Assembly (NCBI GenBank): GCA_030704615.1
Contig: CM060733.1
Coordinates: 2,542,001-2,606,000 of the forward strand
Reading direction: 5' to 3'
DNA from: Takakia lepidozioides
Taxonomy: Eukaryota > Streptophyta > Takakiopsida > Takakiales > Takakiaceae
DNA: 64,000 nt
The notes beneath the pieces were generated by a model. The model was given only the letters and a program-made list of their open reading frames with translations, was not told the origin of the DNA and ran no database searches. The translations under genes were made by a program, and so were the position numbers. Every line of letters starts with the position of its first letter. Positions within the stretch are counted from its first letter, which is position 1. Below are positions 37,296-48,559 of this stretch, in pieces.

Positions 37296-38028
37296 TGAAG
37301 CTTCTCAAGAGACTTCCCTGGATCGATGAAGCTTCTCAGGAGACTTCCTTAAGTTGGAGGATCTTTCTTTAGGCAGGGAAAGTTTCTGTAGGACTTCGTT
37401 TGGCTGGGGAAGCTTCTTAGGAGACTCCTTAGTAGCCAGTATATAAAAAAGGCAGACTTGGCACTCATCCAGTCTCGCCAACACAAGTTCAAACTACTCT
37501 TATTTCCAGTCCCAATACTCATGTCCAGCTTCCAGTACTCTAGTCCAGTTTCCAACATTCTAGTATTCCAGTCGAGTTTCAGTATCTTGCACTCTTGTCC
37601 ATGTTATAAATATCATCTTGAGTCTTCTTTACCAATCATGCATTCGACCATGCCGACCTTGACTTCTTGTCTGGTCTTGTACCTCTAAGTTTGATCTCTG
37701 TTTGTGTTTCATCATGCCCTTGTTCTTGACACCAAGTACAGTTCCAGCATCTTATATTCTTGTCATTTTTGTAAAGACTACATAAAGTTCCTCTTAATTC
37801 ATGTTTACCCATCCGCAGACCTTGACTTCTTGTCTAGTTTTATACCTCTAGTCTGATATCTTATTTGAGTTCAGTCATGTTCTCGTCCTTGACATTGACT
37901 GATATGGGTAGAGATCACGTTCTGCCTTGGTATATAAATTCGCAGAGATCGGACATACCCGTACCACTCTATGCCTCAACACCAATACATTCATATCATC
38001 CTTCAAAGGTTCAAGTTGGAATTAAGTA

Positions 38029-38794
38029 ATGCAGTTGCAACTCTTTTTTTACGCTGATTATAAACTCTCCAATGAAATGGCACCTATGACTAGGAAAGAA
38101 GAGGAGGATATGAAGGTTATTCCTTATCAAAGTGCAATTGGAAATTTGATATATTGCATGGCTACACATTGTCTACTATGTGGGAATGGTGTCACAATTT
38201 CTTTCAAACCCAAGACATATCTATTGGCTAGTGGTAAAAAGATTTTTTTTGATATCTTAGAGTAACGACATCGTCTAGCATAGTTTATGGCCGAAAGGAG
38301 AATCCAAAGTTGGTTGGATTTATAGATGTAGATTGGGCAGATAGTAGAAGATCTACTTCAGGCCATTGCTTTGTTCTAGCAGGTGGTGCGGTGTCTTGGT
38401 CTAGCAAACGACAAACTTCAACAGCTCTTTCATCAACAGAAGCTGAGTACGCTGCACATCTCAGCTACACAAGCAACAAAAGAAAGTTATTTGGTTGTGG
38501 AAACTACTTTAAGATTTGGGGCACCTACAGCCACACCCTACAACTTTATATTGTGACAATCAAAGTGCCATTGCATTAAGTCAAAACCCAAAAACCATTT
38601 GAGAACTAAACACATTGAGGTTCAGCATCACTACATTTGAGAGATTGTAGGCAAATGAGAAATCGAAATGCTCTACTACCCTACAAAAGACATAATTGCG
38701 AGTGTTTTCACAAAAAACCTGCCAAAGCCAAAACACATCAAATGTTCACTTGAACTTGGTGTAATGTCTCCAAAGACATCAGTGGAAGGTTGAG
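38029..38794 (+). pseudogene. Ty1/copia pol 3' fragment (RNase H)
   Basis: Reads G-F-I-D-V-D-W-A-D-S-R-R-S-T-S-G-H-C-F, then S-S-T-E-A-E-Y and, in another frame, R-T-K-H-I-E-V-Q-H-H-Y, the usual end of copia RNase H. There are several stop codons and frameshifts and no LTRs in reach. It directly follows the LTR nest and is an isolated relic. Confidence 0.8.
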
Positions 38795-40192
38795 AGTATG
38801 TGATTATCTCGTTGAGAGACACAACAGATCCCGGCTTTAACGTCTGCCACATTGGCCCAGTTGTAGCATATATGTCTATAAAATGCAAGGGGGTAGTTCT
38901 AGTTGCCAATTGTGACCACCACCTTGTACCTCCACCACGTCAGGATATGCGGTCAAACACGTTTGACCAAATAGGGGGAGATGGTAGATACGACTAGGAG
39001 TCATGGCCAACTGCAACAGGTTGACGTGGGCATGAAAATGTATGATTGCCAGTATTCACGACTGCACGTGGCGATTGTCGGTTGCCCAAGGGTGGTCTAC
39101 GGACGATGCAAACAAAAATGGATGAAACAGATGCAGGATGTGATTGCAAATGACTACGTGTCAACATATCATTCCTGGCGGGTACTAAGCCACACCCTTT
39201 GTATTTTCAACTTTCAAGTTTCATTATAGGCTCGACTATTGTCGCTTTTCACTGTTGTAGTCACAAACAATATTACGTGTTTTTATGATATATATTTTAA
39301 TTCAAATAAATTTAGAATAAATCATTGGAGAGAGTTTTAAATGTCATTTCACTTATTTAAATACGTTAAGTGTACAAACAATTGACTAGTAGTTAGAGAT
39401 AGTGATATAGAGTAACTACATAACCACAAATCTAGTAACTTAAATGGACGGTGAAACCGAATTGCGTGTCTTCCAGTAGTTATATGAATGAAGGAAGGAA
39501 TGAATGAATGGATGAATGAATATTTAGGATGAACTAGGATGAATGACGATGAATGTGCTCTAATTTAGGGTTGCTAGGTCGCAGTGTTGCAGGGGCTGGG
39601 ACTTAGTGTTTTTTGGGGTCTGTCTCTTCTTAGCGAAGCAGAGCGATAGCAGGCCGTATTTCAATCTCTGCCCGCTCGCAGCACCCTGGTGGTTCTCACA
39701 GACCAATCTGACATTATCTACCTGACTACACAAGCAACACACACAAGAGGTCATCTTGGGTTCATGGTCAGTCAAATCCTCCATAGGTCATGACACAAGG
39801 TCGAGGACAATATGGAACATAGTCAAGTCTGACGACCACACGTTTTTGTTGCAATTCTGCAGATTGCAGGTGAGTCAAACGATCCGGGATTTGACAAGTT
39901 GAAGCAAATTGTAGAATGGTGTTGGCTCTCCCCATACACACAGATCCAGAGGGAGGCAGGGGAGTTGAGGCAGACAGAAGGGCTTGGGGTATGTGCTGCG
40001 GCACTAGAATCAACCGTTCAGGAGTGAGAGGGGCTTGATGACTCATAACCCTTTGTTAAAAGAACTCCGTGGTGCAGTAGTCCCCAACCTGCATTGGGAT
40101 TTGATAGAACCCATCATACCATTTGAGGAAACCATGGGTCTTGCAAAATTGGTTGTGGGGGATGCGGTTATCACTTTTCTATGGGTATTCTA
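38795..40192. other. No gene; microsatellite and dispersed repeat
   Basis: Contains a GAATGAATGGATGAATGAAT tract at about 39485-39555 and, at 39648-39815, one copy of a ~160-bp repeat described separately. No supported coding region. Confidence 0.4.
39648..39815 (+). repeat. Dispersed ~160-bp repeat, copy 1
   Basis: AGCAGGCCGT-TTTCAATCTC...GGTCATGACA-AAGGTC. The second direct copy lies at 42079-42235. The two flank the SIP pseudogene and a LINE fragment. Confidence 0.75.
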
Positions 40193-40640
40193 TATGGCAG
40201 CCTTGCGGCCATAGACCCCGCGCCCAGTTTGGGCGGAACTAGGGAACATATACTACTTTTGTGAGGGGCTCACTCCATCAGTGTGACTTACCTTGATAGA
40301 GACAATTAATTTGGGTTTTCCATATATCTCTTGGAAAGCCCTTCACACAAGCATCAACTTGAACGGAGGTGCAGGATAATGTTCTTGATTGTCCAGATGA
40401 GGGTCACTCTCTACTGAGAATATCCCATACAATGTATCAGAAAATGGATATCGTCTTCAGGCTGCCCGCACATCCGGCAATTACAATCTCCTCTTCCTCT
40501 CTGCATTTGTTTATTGTTCAAAGGTAGAATTCGCGCCTTGAGTTTAAATTTCAGTCTTGTGCCAAGGGTAGGTAGGCCCTTGAGATCATCTCTAAGGTCT
40601 TGGCCCATGTCACAGACTGGAAACAAGTTCCAGGAAGTTT
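40193..40640 (-). mobile_element. LINE fragment (3' end and zinc tail)
   Basis: Minus-strand match to the 2.75-4.65-kb LINE: M-C-G-Q-P-E-D-D-I-H-F-L-I-H-C at about 40445 and the tail homologous to the G-V-N-G-H-K-A end at 40193. Frameshifted. A (GA)n tract follows at 40664-40686. Confidence 0.75.
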
Positions 40641-40842
40641 GATGCCTAACTTCATAAGGAAGAAAGAGAGAGAGAGAGAGAGAGAGAATTTTACTGTCCA
40701 CTTACTGTGTGATTACCCATCAAGTTCTCGAAGCATTGCTGCTCTTCCTTGCCTTGTTCTCCTATTCCATCATGTGTTCATCGCACGGCTTTGGGTGAGC
40801 TGTTGTTGGGATTTGAAGGTAACCTGTTGTTTTGATATGCAG

Positions 40843-41836
40843 ATGATAGGGGCAGTTGGTGGAGCCTTGTCTATCTTGGAGGTGATGCCAACCAAATACA
40901 AGCATATGCTCGGTGGCCCCAAGTTGAGAGTGGCTCTAAGTAAGGGGGTGCTTGCTGAAGGACTCTTGACTTTCACCATCACTCTCGTTTTCTTATGGAC
41001 ATTTTTGAGGGCCCACGCAATGGTGCTGTGAAGAACTTTATTGTGGTTGTGACCACCCTTGCTCTTGTCATGCTTGGGGGTACTTACACCATCAATGAAT
41101 CCAGCTAATGTAAGCTTCTCTTCATCTGTCAATCCCTGTTTCAGCTGTCCTCGTCCAACTTTGTGTCTATGATATAGGTATTTCTTTACTAGTTTAGGGC
41201 CTTTCTTTTGACACTCTTGGATTATTGCATGAAAGAAGGTGAGGTTTTTCACTTACGTTGTGGTCTATACTCTACATTACCGCTCTTTTCTTCACTGAGA
41301 ATACCTTGTTCTCGCTAGAATCCGACTAGCAGTGCATTGTGCACATGTGTGAGGAGGTAAGGCTAAAGCAGCAACTGGAACCTGAAATGATCGTCTTGAT
41401 GCCCATGGCAGTACTAAAACCAATGCTCCCTTTGAGGAGACTGCCGTTGGCTACATGTGCAATATTGAGGGGTCTCCAAAACCCTTGGAACAGTCAATGA
41501 GTACATTCATCTTCTTCTGCTCCTTCTATTGATTAATTTGTGGTCCAAATACAGGCTGCAAGAGTATCACTGGCAAAACTAAACTGGAACAGGCTGTGGT
41601 GGGGGGGAGGGGGGGGGTTATTTATGGCAGGCATTTGGATGGGCATATGCAGCCAACCAACATGTTACATGGGAGCATTTTGCGGATATTGGCTGGGTCC
41701 TACGGTTGGCGCAGTGGCATCAGTTTGGGTTTTCCGTTTGTTATATACTCCATTGCCCAAGGGAGGGCCGGGTAAGAAAGAGGTTGTCAAGGGAGGGCCA
41801 ACCAAGGATGGGTTGGCCAAGGAGAAGGCATCTTAG
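40843..41836 (+). pseudogene. SIP-type aquaporin pseudogene (3' exons only)
   Basis: Exon-like blocks 40843-41109 and 41631-41836. The first reads G-A-V-G-G-A-L-S-I-L-E-V-M-P-T-K-Y-K-H-M-L-G-G, typical of small basic intrinsic proteins, channels of the ER membrane. A frameshift near 41005 breaks the fifth membrane helix. A short gap before ATCAATGAATCCAGC destroys the frame across the second pore motif (N-P-A). A further frameshift lies near 41685. The C-terminus is Lys/Gly-rich and ends in TAG. The first exon with membrane helices 1-3 is absent. A long G-run (about 41600-41617) precedes the last acceptor. Confidence 0.8.
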
Positions 41837-42078
41837 GTGTTTCCTGGCCTTCAGATTTACCAGCCACAAGATACACAGGGTTGGTTTCCATATTGCCTCC
41901 AGTTTTGCAGGAATTGCAGCACACATGTCTAATGCTCCTAGGTGTGGTTTTTTCTTAATTTGTACAATGTAAAGAAGTTTGTCCATCCTGCAAATGTGGG
42001 CTGTTGGCTCCTGTTAGTACCATGATTTGGTATTCTTCTTGATGTTTACAAGGTTCTTGGGAGAGTCAGTGTGGTTTT

Positions 42079-42235
42079 AGCAGGCCGTGTTTCAATCTCT
42101 GCCTGCTCAGCTGGACCGTGGTGGTTCTCACATACCAATCCGACAGTATCTGACTACAGACACAAGCAGCACACACAAGAGGTTCTTTGGGTTGATGGTT
42201 GGTCAAATCCTCCATGGGTCATGACATAAGGTCAA
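42079..42235 (+). repeat. Dispersed ~160-bp repeat, copy 2
   Basis: Partner of 39648-39815 with the same start (AGCAGGCCGT) and end (GACATAAGGTC). Confidence 0.75.
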
Positions 42236-42379
42236 GGTCGACAATGTGGTGAGGGCACCTTCTTCTTCAACCTATTTCTGCCCGTTTTACCCTCTCATCA
42301 GACTCGGCCCTGAGATGCATATTGAATTCAGTAAGTTAGCTCGTTGGGTGGATCTGTGGTGGTTAGGAGTGACTTTGAC

Positions 42380-42990
42380 AAGTTACTGCCGATGTGGCAG
42401 CAGGAAAGTATCCAAAAACAGATAACATAGATGAGGAGAAGCTTGTTGGTGGATCTATGGTGGTTTTGGAGTGATTTTGATATGTTACTGTATGTAGGGT
42501 TAGGGCGTCAGTGTCAGCTGCTAGCTGTAGCAAGGCTGAGGATGTATTCACAATTTGTACACAGGCATGGATATTTGAAGGAGTGCAGGGATAGATTGTG
42601 GGTCCAGATACATCCAAGAGGCCTGGATTTCAAGCTCCAGATTACCTATGATTCCTTGTGGAGGATAGCTACAAGAAACAGATGGTCAACTGGAAACTGC
42701 AGCAGTAGCGGCACAATGGATAAAATCAGGCACTGCTAATGAAGGCACCTTCTTCAACACATTTCACCCTGTTTTTCCTTCTTATCAGGATCGGCCCTAA
42801 ATTTCAATGTTGAATTTTGCAAGTTAGCTGGTTGAGTGAATCTTGTTTGGAGTGACTTTGACATGATACTATAGGAAAGTATCCAAAAACAGGTAACAGA
42901 TATGAGGAGGAGCTGTGGGATGAATACTCTTCTGATCCCAATAAATGGTGAGACAACCGAGGCAAAAAGGTGAATGGCTGTCAGATTACA
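42380..42990 (+). pseudogene. OSB-like (organellar ssDNA-binding) exon fragments, copy 1
   Basis: Contains D-F-K-L-Q-I-T-Y-D-S-L-W (about 42627) and, 280 bp later, E-L-W-D-E-Y-S-S-D-P-N-K-W-x-D-N-R-G-K-K (about 42910). These are the two halves of the PDF motif of plant OSB proteins, which bind single-stranded organellar DNA. Stops and gaps break both. A closely similar block occurs at 51465-51905. Confidence 0.55.
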
Positions 42991-43039
42991 GAGAATAGCA
43001 GATGCAATTGACCATATGAACTAGTGTGATTAGTTGAGT

Positions 43040-43290
43040 TGGGTGCAATTGCACTCTCCATTTCCTCTCTGCTTCCGTTTGCTATTCAAAGGTAGGATTC
43101 CTGCCCTGAGTTTAAATTTTCAGTCTGGTGCCGAGAGTGGGTAGACCCTTGAGGTCATCCATGATGTCCTCTCCCATGTCATAGACTGGAAACAAGTCCA
43201 GGGAAGTTTTCTGCCTAACTTCATTTTCATCAGACAATTTTCTGGAAACAGACATGGCTTTGGACACTACAGCCTCTAAGTCAGTAGGGT
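43040..43290 (-). mobile_element. LINE fragment (thumb/tail part)
   Basis: About 250 bp nearly identical to 3187-3425 of the larger LINE (L-F-P-V-C-D-M-G-type region), minus strand, ends abrupt. Confidence 0.75.
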
Positions 43291-43429
43291 TGGGGTGTTT
43301 GCTGGAACAATTCTAGGTTGTCATTGTTAGCTGCTAGCAGCAAGGCAGATGTGTGCATGATTTGTGTAGAGGCCTGGATAGCTGAAGGAGCAAGGATAGA
43401 GTGTGAAGATGCTTTGTGAGGCAGACTGA

Positions 43430-44038
43430 CAGAGGCTCTACAGACTTTAAACCAACGAGGCATTTCAGCAGATTCAACGTACGTCTGTATCTTGCTTAAG
43501 TGCATCAAGATGAAAGGTCTTGAAGCTGGAAATAGGTGCACACTCACATTATCCAAAGTGGATTCACGCCAAAAACAATTCTATCCAACACCCTTGTCAA
43601 CATGTATGTTAAGTGTGGGAGCATCATGGATGCTCACCAAGTTTTCCACATAGTGCCTCAACGATCTTTGATCACGTGGAATATAATGTTGGCAGGATTT
43701 ACCAAGGATGGGTGTGGTAGGAATGCTTTGGAGACCTATGAGCAACTGCTACGCGAAGGGTGAAGTCCAATCACATCACGTTTGTTTGTGTTTGCAATGC
43801 GTGTGCAAGGCTGGGAGCTCTGGGAAAGGGGAAAGAGGTCCATGATGACATCGTCAAAGCTGGATTTGTACTAGATGTCATTCTGAACCCTGCCCTGGTG
43901 GACATGTATGCCAAATATGGGTGCATTGAGGATGCCAAGGGAGTGTTCAACACTATGGCTGAACGAGATTTGGTGTCGTGGAACGTGATGCTTGCAAGGT
44001 GTGCAGATCAGGAGCGTGGGATGGGGCTTTGGAGACCT
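43430..44038 (+). pseudogene. PPR protein fragment, left of the retroelement
   Basis: Pentatricopeptide repeats are clear: L-V-N-M-Y-V-K-C-G-S-I, A-L-E-T-Y-E-Q-L-L-R-E-G, H-I-T-F-V-C-V-C-N-A-C-A-R-L-G, L-V-D-M-Y-A-K-Y-G-C-I-E-D-A. A frameshift near 43545 and a one-base loss in a G-run near 43760 (the right-hand copy has one G more at the same place) break it. The sequence stops at ACCT (44035-44038), where the methyltransferase retroelement is inserted; the same repeat motif resumes at 51293 in the same register. PPR proteins process organellar RNA. Confidence 0.85.
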
Positions 44039-44365
44039 TGTCAAGTTATTTAACCACTAGTGTGAAACTAGCTAGGAAATAGCTAGTTTTTACATATTGA
44101 CATTTGGGATTGGCCCAAGTGTCAATCCAGGGGTCAAGGCAGATTTAGGCCCTGGAGTGGTTATCTTCACGGCAAGCGCGGGAGGCTCATCTTTCTTGAG
44201 TTGAGCCTCACCGCGCCTAGCTATGGCGCCGTAGTGTGGATTCCCCATGGCGCGGGGTGCACTTGGCTTGACTTGTATTTGAGTAATGAGGTTATATATG
44301 CATGAGTTTATGCTTCAGCTTTGTGAGCTCGCATGAGCTTGTGCTTGTATTCTTCTTCTTTATCA
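44039..44365 (+). repeat. Terminal repeat A1 (promoter segment)
   Basis: 327 bp, matching A2 with nine substitutions (eight transitions) and no gaps. It contains two hairpins (44065-44089, perfect 10-bp arms; about 44097-44126, 12-bp arms with one mismatch) and a TATA box (GTTATATATGC at about 44291). Transcription probably starts in its last ~50 bp. Unlike a normal 5' LTR it is not accompanied by segment B. Confidence 0.9.
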
Positions 44366-44380
44366 CTCGAGAAAGATCAG

Positions 44381-44407
44381 CTCGTATTTGTGAGTGCCAA
44401 ATACGAG
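44381..44407 (+). other. Perfect hairpin just after A1
   Basis: CTCGTATTTG, a 7-nt loop, then CAAATACGAG, 15 nt downstream of the A1 end, where a tRNA primer site would be expected. No TGG-type primer site is visible here. A self-priming or structural role is conceivable. Confidence 0.6.
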
Positions 44408-45059
44408 TTAGTTGTAGCACTTGTGGTTTTTGCTTGAGAATGAGAGAAACCAGGTTGTTATGCAAGGAGCACCGTGGAGTTCTTGATTGTTAGAAGTGGA
44501 GGCGATGTGGGTTATGAGGTGGTAAACCTTGGCATTCGATCTTCAGCTTCAGAGATGAAAGCACCATGCTGCAGGTAATTCCAGAGCACCTTGATGGTTT
44601 CAGATTGTGTACATGCATGAGCAAGCACGATTGGGAAGAGGACCAATCAAGAGCAGGTTACAGTGGCTTTGGTGGAAAATCTGAGAACTAGCCTTGGAAA
44701 TGCGAGCTTTCATTGTGTGAAGGATTGCAAGACCAAGCGAAAGGGCTGATTTGGCTTGGGGCAAATCAGTGTACTTTGTGGAGTATGTTGAGATTGGGTT
44801 TCAATCTTGAGCTTCAGCATTGAGAGGGCTCTTGTCATGGCAAGAGCAGGGCTGGAACAGGAGCTAAGAGGTGCGGCAAGACAATGGAATGTGCACCTAG
44901 GGTTTCAGAGCTTGGAAGAAGAGCTCTTGCACCACAAGAGGAGTGTCTTGTGGCTGGAAATGTAAGCCTTAGGGTTTCAGGAGCTTGGCAAAGGTTGTGG
45001 AGTGCTTAGTCTTGTCTTAGAGAGCATCAAGGAGCTAAGGAGCCAAGATAGGGGACTGA

Positions 45060-45480
45060 TACCTCTTGTGTGAAGAGGTTGCATGTGTGGAGCATGTATT
45101 CAGCTCATTGAAGCTTCCATCTTCAAGCTTGGAGGGCAAGCAAGGAAGAGGGAAGGGCTGACTTCCCTTATGTGAGAGCAATGCATGTATGGAGCATGCT
45201 TTCAGCCTGTTGAAGGCTTGTACTTTCAGGTTTGGGAGTGCAAGAAAGGAAGGAAGGGCTGGTTTCCCTGTAGGGCATGTGTGGAGCATGCTTCCAGCCC
45301 GCTGAAGCGTGTATTTTCAGGTTGGTGGGTGCAAGAAAGAAAACAAATGGGCTGATTCTCTGGTGGTGAGAGTGGGGCATGTGTGGAGCATGCCTTCAGT
45401 CCATTGGGCTTTTGTTTTCAAGCTTTAGAGAGCTAGAATGGAAGGGCTAGGGCTGGTTCCCACTTGGGTGAAAGAAAAGC
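45060..45480 (+). repeat. Leader tandem repeat, four ~84-109-bp units
   Basis: GCATGT-TGGAGCATG-TTCAG cores at about 45083, 45186, 45267 and 45377, separated by CAGG/CAAGC-TTGG-G-GCAAG-AAGGAAG phrases. The leader from 44366 to about 45837 shows no long open frame, so this resembles the long repeat-bearing leader of some LTR elements. Confidence 0.6.
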
Positions 45481-45837
45481 ACTTGTAAAGCATATGTGAG
45501 ATGGGGTTTCAACCTCAAGCCTAGATAGAGCATGGCTCTTGAAGTGGTAGGTATAGGGGGCTGGAATAGGCTCTAAGACAGATGCTATGGCCAAGGAAAA
45601 TGCTTGAATGAGTGCTCACAAGGGCTGGAAACCAGCAAGGCTTGGTTGTTTGCCATTGAGTTTAGTGGCGTGTTTGGGGAGTCTAAGTGAGAAAAAAAGC
45701 TTGGTTTGTGGCAACCATCTTCCTCATGGCTTAGGGCTACTATTGGTGGTGTGTAGGAGCCAAAAGAGCAAGAATACCTTGCTGATTTCTTCACAGCCGC
45801 CATAGCTCGGTGCAAAGAAGCCTAGCGTCCAAGCCCC

Positions 45838-47042
45838 ATGGGATTCATGTGTGGAGCATCACTATCACTAGTGCAGGTGGAGTCTGCTGCAGCCGTGACT
45901 CGAGGAGCAGCACGAGTTCCTGAGCCACGAGGTGCAGAGGTGGAGTTGGATCCACAACATGGGGAGGCAAGCCGTCAGGCTAGGCTTCCTCAGTCATTCA
46001 CATTGGCGGAGACAGTGTCGACGCCATCCATGGCACCTAGTTCTCGCTCGACTGTTACTGAGGCGGAGGTTACTATGCCATTGGGGAGAGCTACACGGGT
46101 ACACTACCTAGTGTTGCCAAGGCTACGGCAGCTAGTGTGCTGCTAGAAGCGGCCACATCTGTGTGCCAGGCTCCATTGTTCTCGGCTACCATGATTGCGA
46201 CGCCGGGGGTAAGACCAGCTGAGGTGTTCAGGCTGGTAGCTACACTCTGTAACAGTGGGGAGGTTACTTTATCTTCTGCAGAGATAGTGGGAGGTGTAGT
46301 GCCGGAGGGATCCTTGGATTTGAGGGTCAAGACTGCCACGGCAGCGCCATGGCAAGTTGCAGCTGCCAGGTTGATGGAGCTGCCAGCTAGGCCAGCCATT
46401 GAGCGCACCATGGTGACACCTGGAGTTGTCATGTTAGACAACCAGGATGACATTTTCTATTTGAGTGGACCGGCAGACAAGAGGTACCGGCCACTGCGGG
46501 TCTTGTTGGATTCGGGAGCTCAACCATTGATGCTGGGCAGAGCTGCTATTGCAGGCTTGGGCCTCATGGAGGCGGATATGGAGCCTTGTCCTTTCCAGAT
46601 ACAGACGTCTCTGGGAGGATCGGAGCAGGCTCGGGGCATGACACGGCGTGAGTTGGCTATCAGACTACAGCCGGATCACCCTACAGATGGCTCAGTGATG
46701 CGAGCCAAGGCCATTGTGACAGACGCGGTCTCATACGATGTCCTGGTTGGTGGGGCAGTATTGTACCCCATGGGCTTCACCCTGGATTTTTGGGAGGAGT
46801 CAGCTTCCTATAGGCCTGGATGGCAGTCAGGGGAGCGCCGGCGTATGCAGCTCCCTGTGACGTTCATAGGAGGAGTTGCGGTTGCCCAGCGAGGCAAGAT
46901 GCCGACACTAACAGCATTCACAGCGGCAGTGAGTTGGCCTAGAGAGTTGATTGAGGGCAACGCTCATTCAGAGAATGTACCACCTCCGGGAGAGCAAGAT
47001 GACATGTATGGTATGGCGGAGTTGTCTACCATGGTTGCTTAG
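45838..47042 (+). pseudogene. N-terminal polyprotein region with aspartic protease
   Basis: An Ala/Glu-rich start (M-G-F-M-C-G-A-S at 45838) shifts frame near 46100 into the main frame (46137 on), which stays in one register to about 48600. The protease reads L-R-V-L-L-D-S-G-A-Q-P-L-M-L-G at about 46498-46545, with the catalytic D-S-G, then Y-D-V-L-V-G-G near 46735. No gag zinc knuckle was found. TAG at 47040 ends the open stretch. Confidence 0.8.
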
Positions 47043-47048
47043 ACTCCA

Positions 47049-48293
47049 TTGTGGGGCACGAGCAAGGATTTTCAGCGGGATGCTGATCGACGGGTGCAAC
47101 AAGTCTGGGTGGAGGCTTTTGTACTGTCAGGAGAGGAGGAGAGTGCGGGGATTGCACCAGGACCACCTCAGTTGTCTCCATTGGACACCACACCTATTGT
47201 GTGGCAGTATCCGGATGAAGGCATTTGTCTTCTGGACTTGTTTGGCGGAATCAGCACCGGATTGGCTGCTGTGTTACAGGCAGGTGTACGAGTTCGACGT
47301 TACCTGTATGTGGAGAGGGATGAGACTGCACGACGCGTTTCACTTTGCCATGTTGCTCAGTTGGTGCAGCGGTACCCTGAGTTGTTGTCGGTGTCTGCAA
47401 TTCGTGGATATCAGTAGGCCTTGCCAGCAGACATTTTGTTGCTGGGGGCGCATGATTTGGAGCGGGTTGGCTCCATTGATCTGGTAGTGGCAGGTTGGCC
47501 CTGCCAAGAGCATTCATCAGCCGGGCATGGCAATGGATTGCGAGACTCGAGGTCGGGTCTGTTTTGGAAGAAGGTGCGGGTTTTGCGCCACTTGCAGCTT
47601 CATCAAGCTGTATCTCCAGCATACATCTTGGAGAATGTGCCACTGATGGACGATTCTCGGGCCAGGGTGATGGCCAGTGTGCATCAAGTCCGGTCATGGC
47701 TTGGGTCAGCAGTGCTGCTAGATGCAGCTACAGTGGGGTCACGGGCTCATCGTCCACGGCTATGGTGGACTAACTTGATGCCACCCGCACTGCTCAAGCG
47801 TGCATTTGATGGGGTGTAGCGGCCAGCACATCTCACAGTGGATAGCATTCTGGACACAGGGAGGCAGTCTCAGCGTGTGAGACACGATGACCGTTCGCCT
47901 TTGGCAGTGGTCAACAAGGTGGGTCAACCACGAGCAACATTATCTACACTGCTCAGTTTCCCAGGATCGCATGCTTTCCGGGATAGTGGACCTGGCCTCT
48001 TGTAGGATGCTCATTTGCAGCAGTTAGTGGAGCCTAATGCTGACGAGCGTGAGCGGGCAATGGGTTTTACCACTGGTACCACGGCGGTGTCGTCTCTTTC
48101 TGAGGCATCACGTCGTCAGGTGTTGGGGCAAGCAATGGATCTCAATTGCTTGACCTGGATTATCAGCTTGGCTATGGTTGAGCAACGGAGAATGCGGAGT
48201 ACACTTTCCTCGATGGTCTCTCTGCCTACCGAGACGGTACAGGCAGTGAGTGGGGGCGAGCATGTGAGGACCACGGGGTGCAAGCATCCATGA
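47049..48293 (+). pseudogene. C5-cytosine DNA methyltransferase domain (DNMT3/DRM-like)
   Basis: Ordered motifs in one frame: I, L-L-D-L-F-G-G-I-S-T-G (47226, SAM binding); II, Y-L-Y-V-E-R-D; IV, V-A-G-W-P-C-Q-E-H-S-S (catalytic Cys at 47502-47504); VI, Y-I-L-E-N-V (about 47623); VIII, S-R-A-H-R-P-R-L-W-W-T-N (about 47739); IX-X, E-R-E-R-A-M-G-F and L-G-Q-A-M-D-L-N (48050-48147). The domain is complete apart from TAG codons at 47415, 47817 and 48003 and TGA at 48291. It would methylate cytosine in DNA. The pairing of M-G-F with a following g-T-T and R-R-x-V-L-G suggests the DNMT3/DRM side of the family. Confidence 0.88.
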
Positions 48294-48559
48294 CACACGT
48301 GGGATGTGCTCGAGGTTCAGAGGGAGTTGACAGCCAAGGCGGCTGTGATGGATGAGGTTGGGGATTCTTCTGGGGTTGAGGAGGTCCTCAAGGATGAGAT
48401 GATGGGGCAGGATGAGGCCTTGTCATTGACTGAGCAAGCAGGGAGTACTGCTCAAGAGGTTGCGGCATAGCAACCACGAGACGCGTCCTCTACCTCTAAG
48501 TCTGTTGGACTTAAGGTTGCAGTTACGAAGGGCAATTGGGAGCCTGACATTGGACCTAT

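Larger units (their letters stand above)
26220..37731 (+). mobile_element. LTR family A, copy 3 (solo LTR split by the gypsy element)
   Basis: Left part 26220-26391 starts TGTCACAGACATAGCCC. Right part 37296-37731 ends TTCTTGACA. It is flanked by the 5-bp duplication CCAAG inside copy 2. The gypsy element 26392-37295 sits inside it, flanked by TGAAG (26387-26391 and 37296-37300). No internal region of its own, so it was a solo LTR before the gypsy landed. Confidence 0.85.
25857..37894 (+). mobile_element. LTR family A, copy 2 (5'-truncated, split by nested insertions)
   Basis: Left part 25857-26219, right part 37732-37894 ending CTTGACA. The two parts are separated by LTR copy 3, and CCAAG is duplicated at the junction (26215-26219 and 37732-37736). 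The TATA signature TATATATAGGAGGCGAGAC lies near 26090. Its own 5' end is missing. Confidence 0.8.

Noticed and set aside
44039-44365. A1 as a complete conventional 5' LTR
   Set aside because: The matching right-end repeat includes B on both sides of A2; A1 alone lacks B, and no primer site follows it.
45060-45480. Tandem units as a CRISPR array
   Set aside because: The units are imperfect, spacers are not unique, and the setting is a eukaryotic retroelement leader.
47049-48293. Methyltransferase frame as a host DNA methyltransferase gene
   Set aside because: It is in one continuous register with the retroelement protease, lies inside boundaries fixed by a target duplication, and has no introns.
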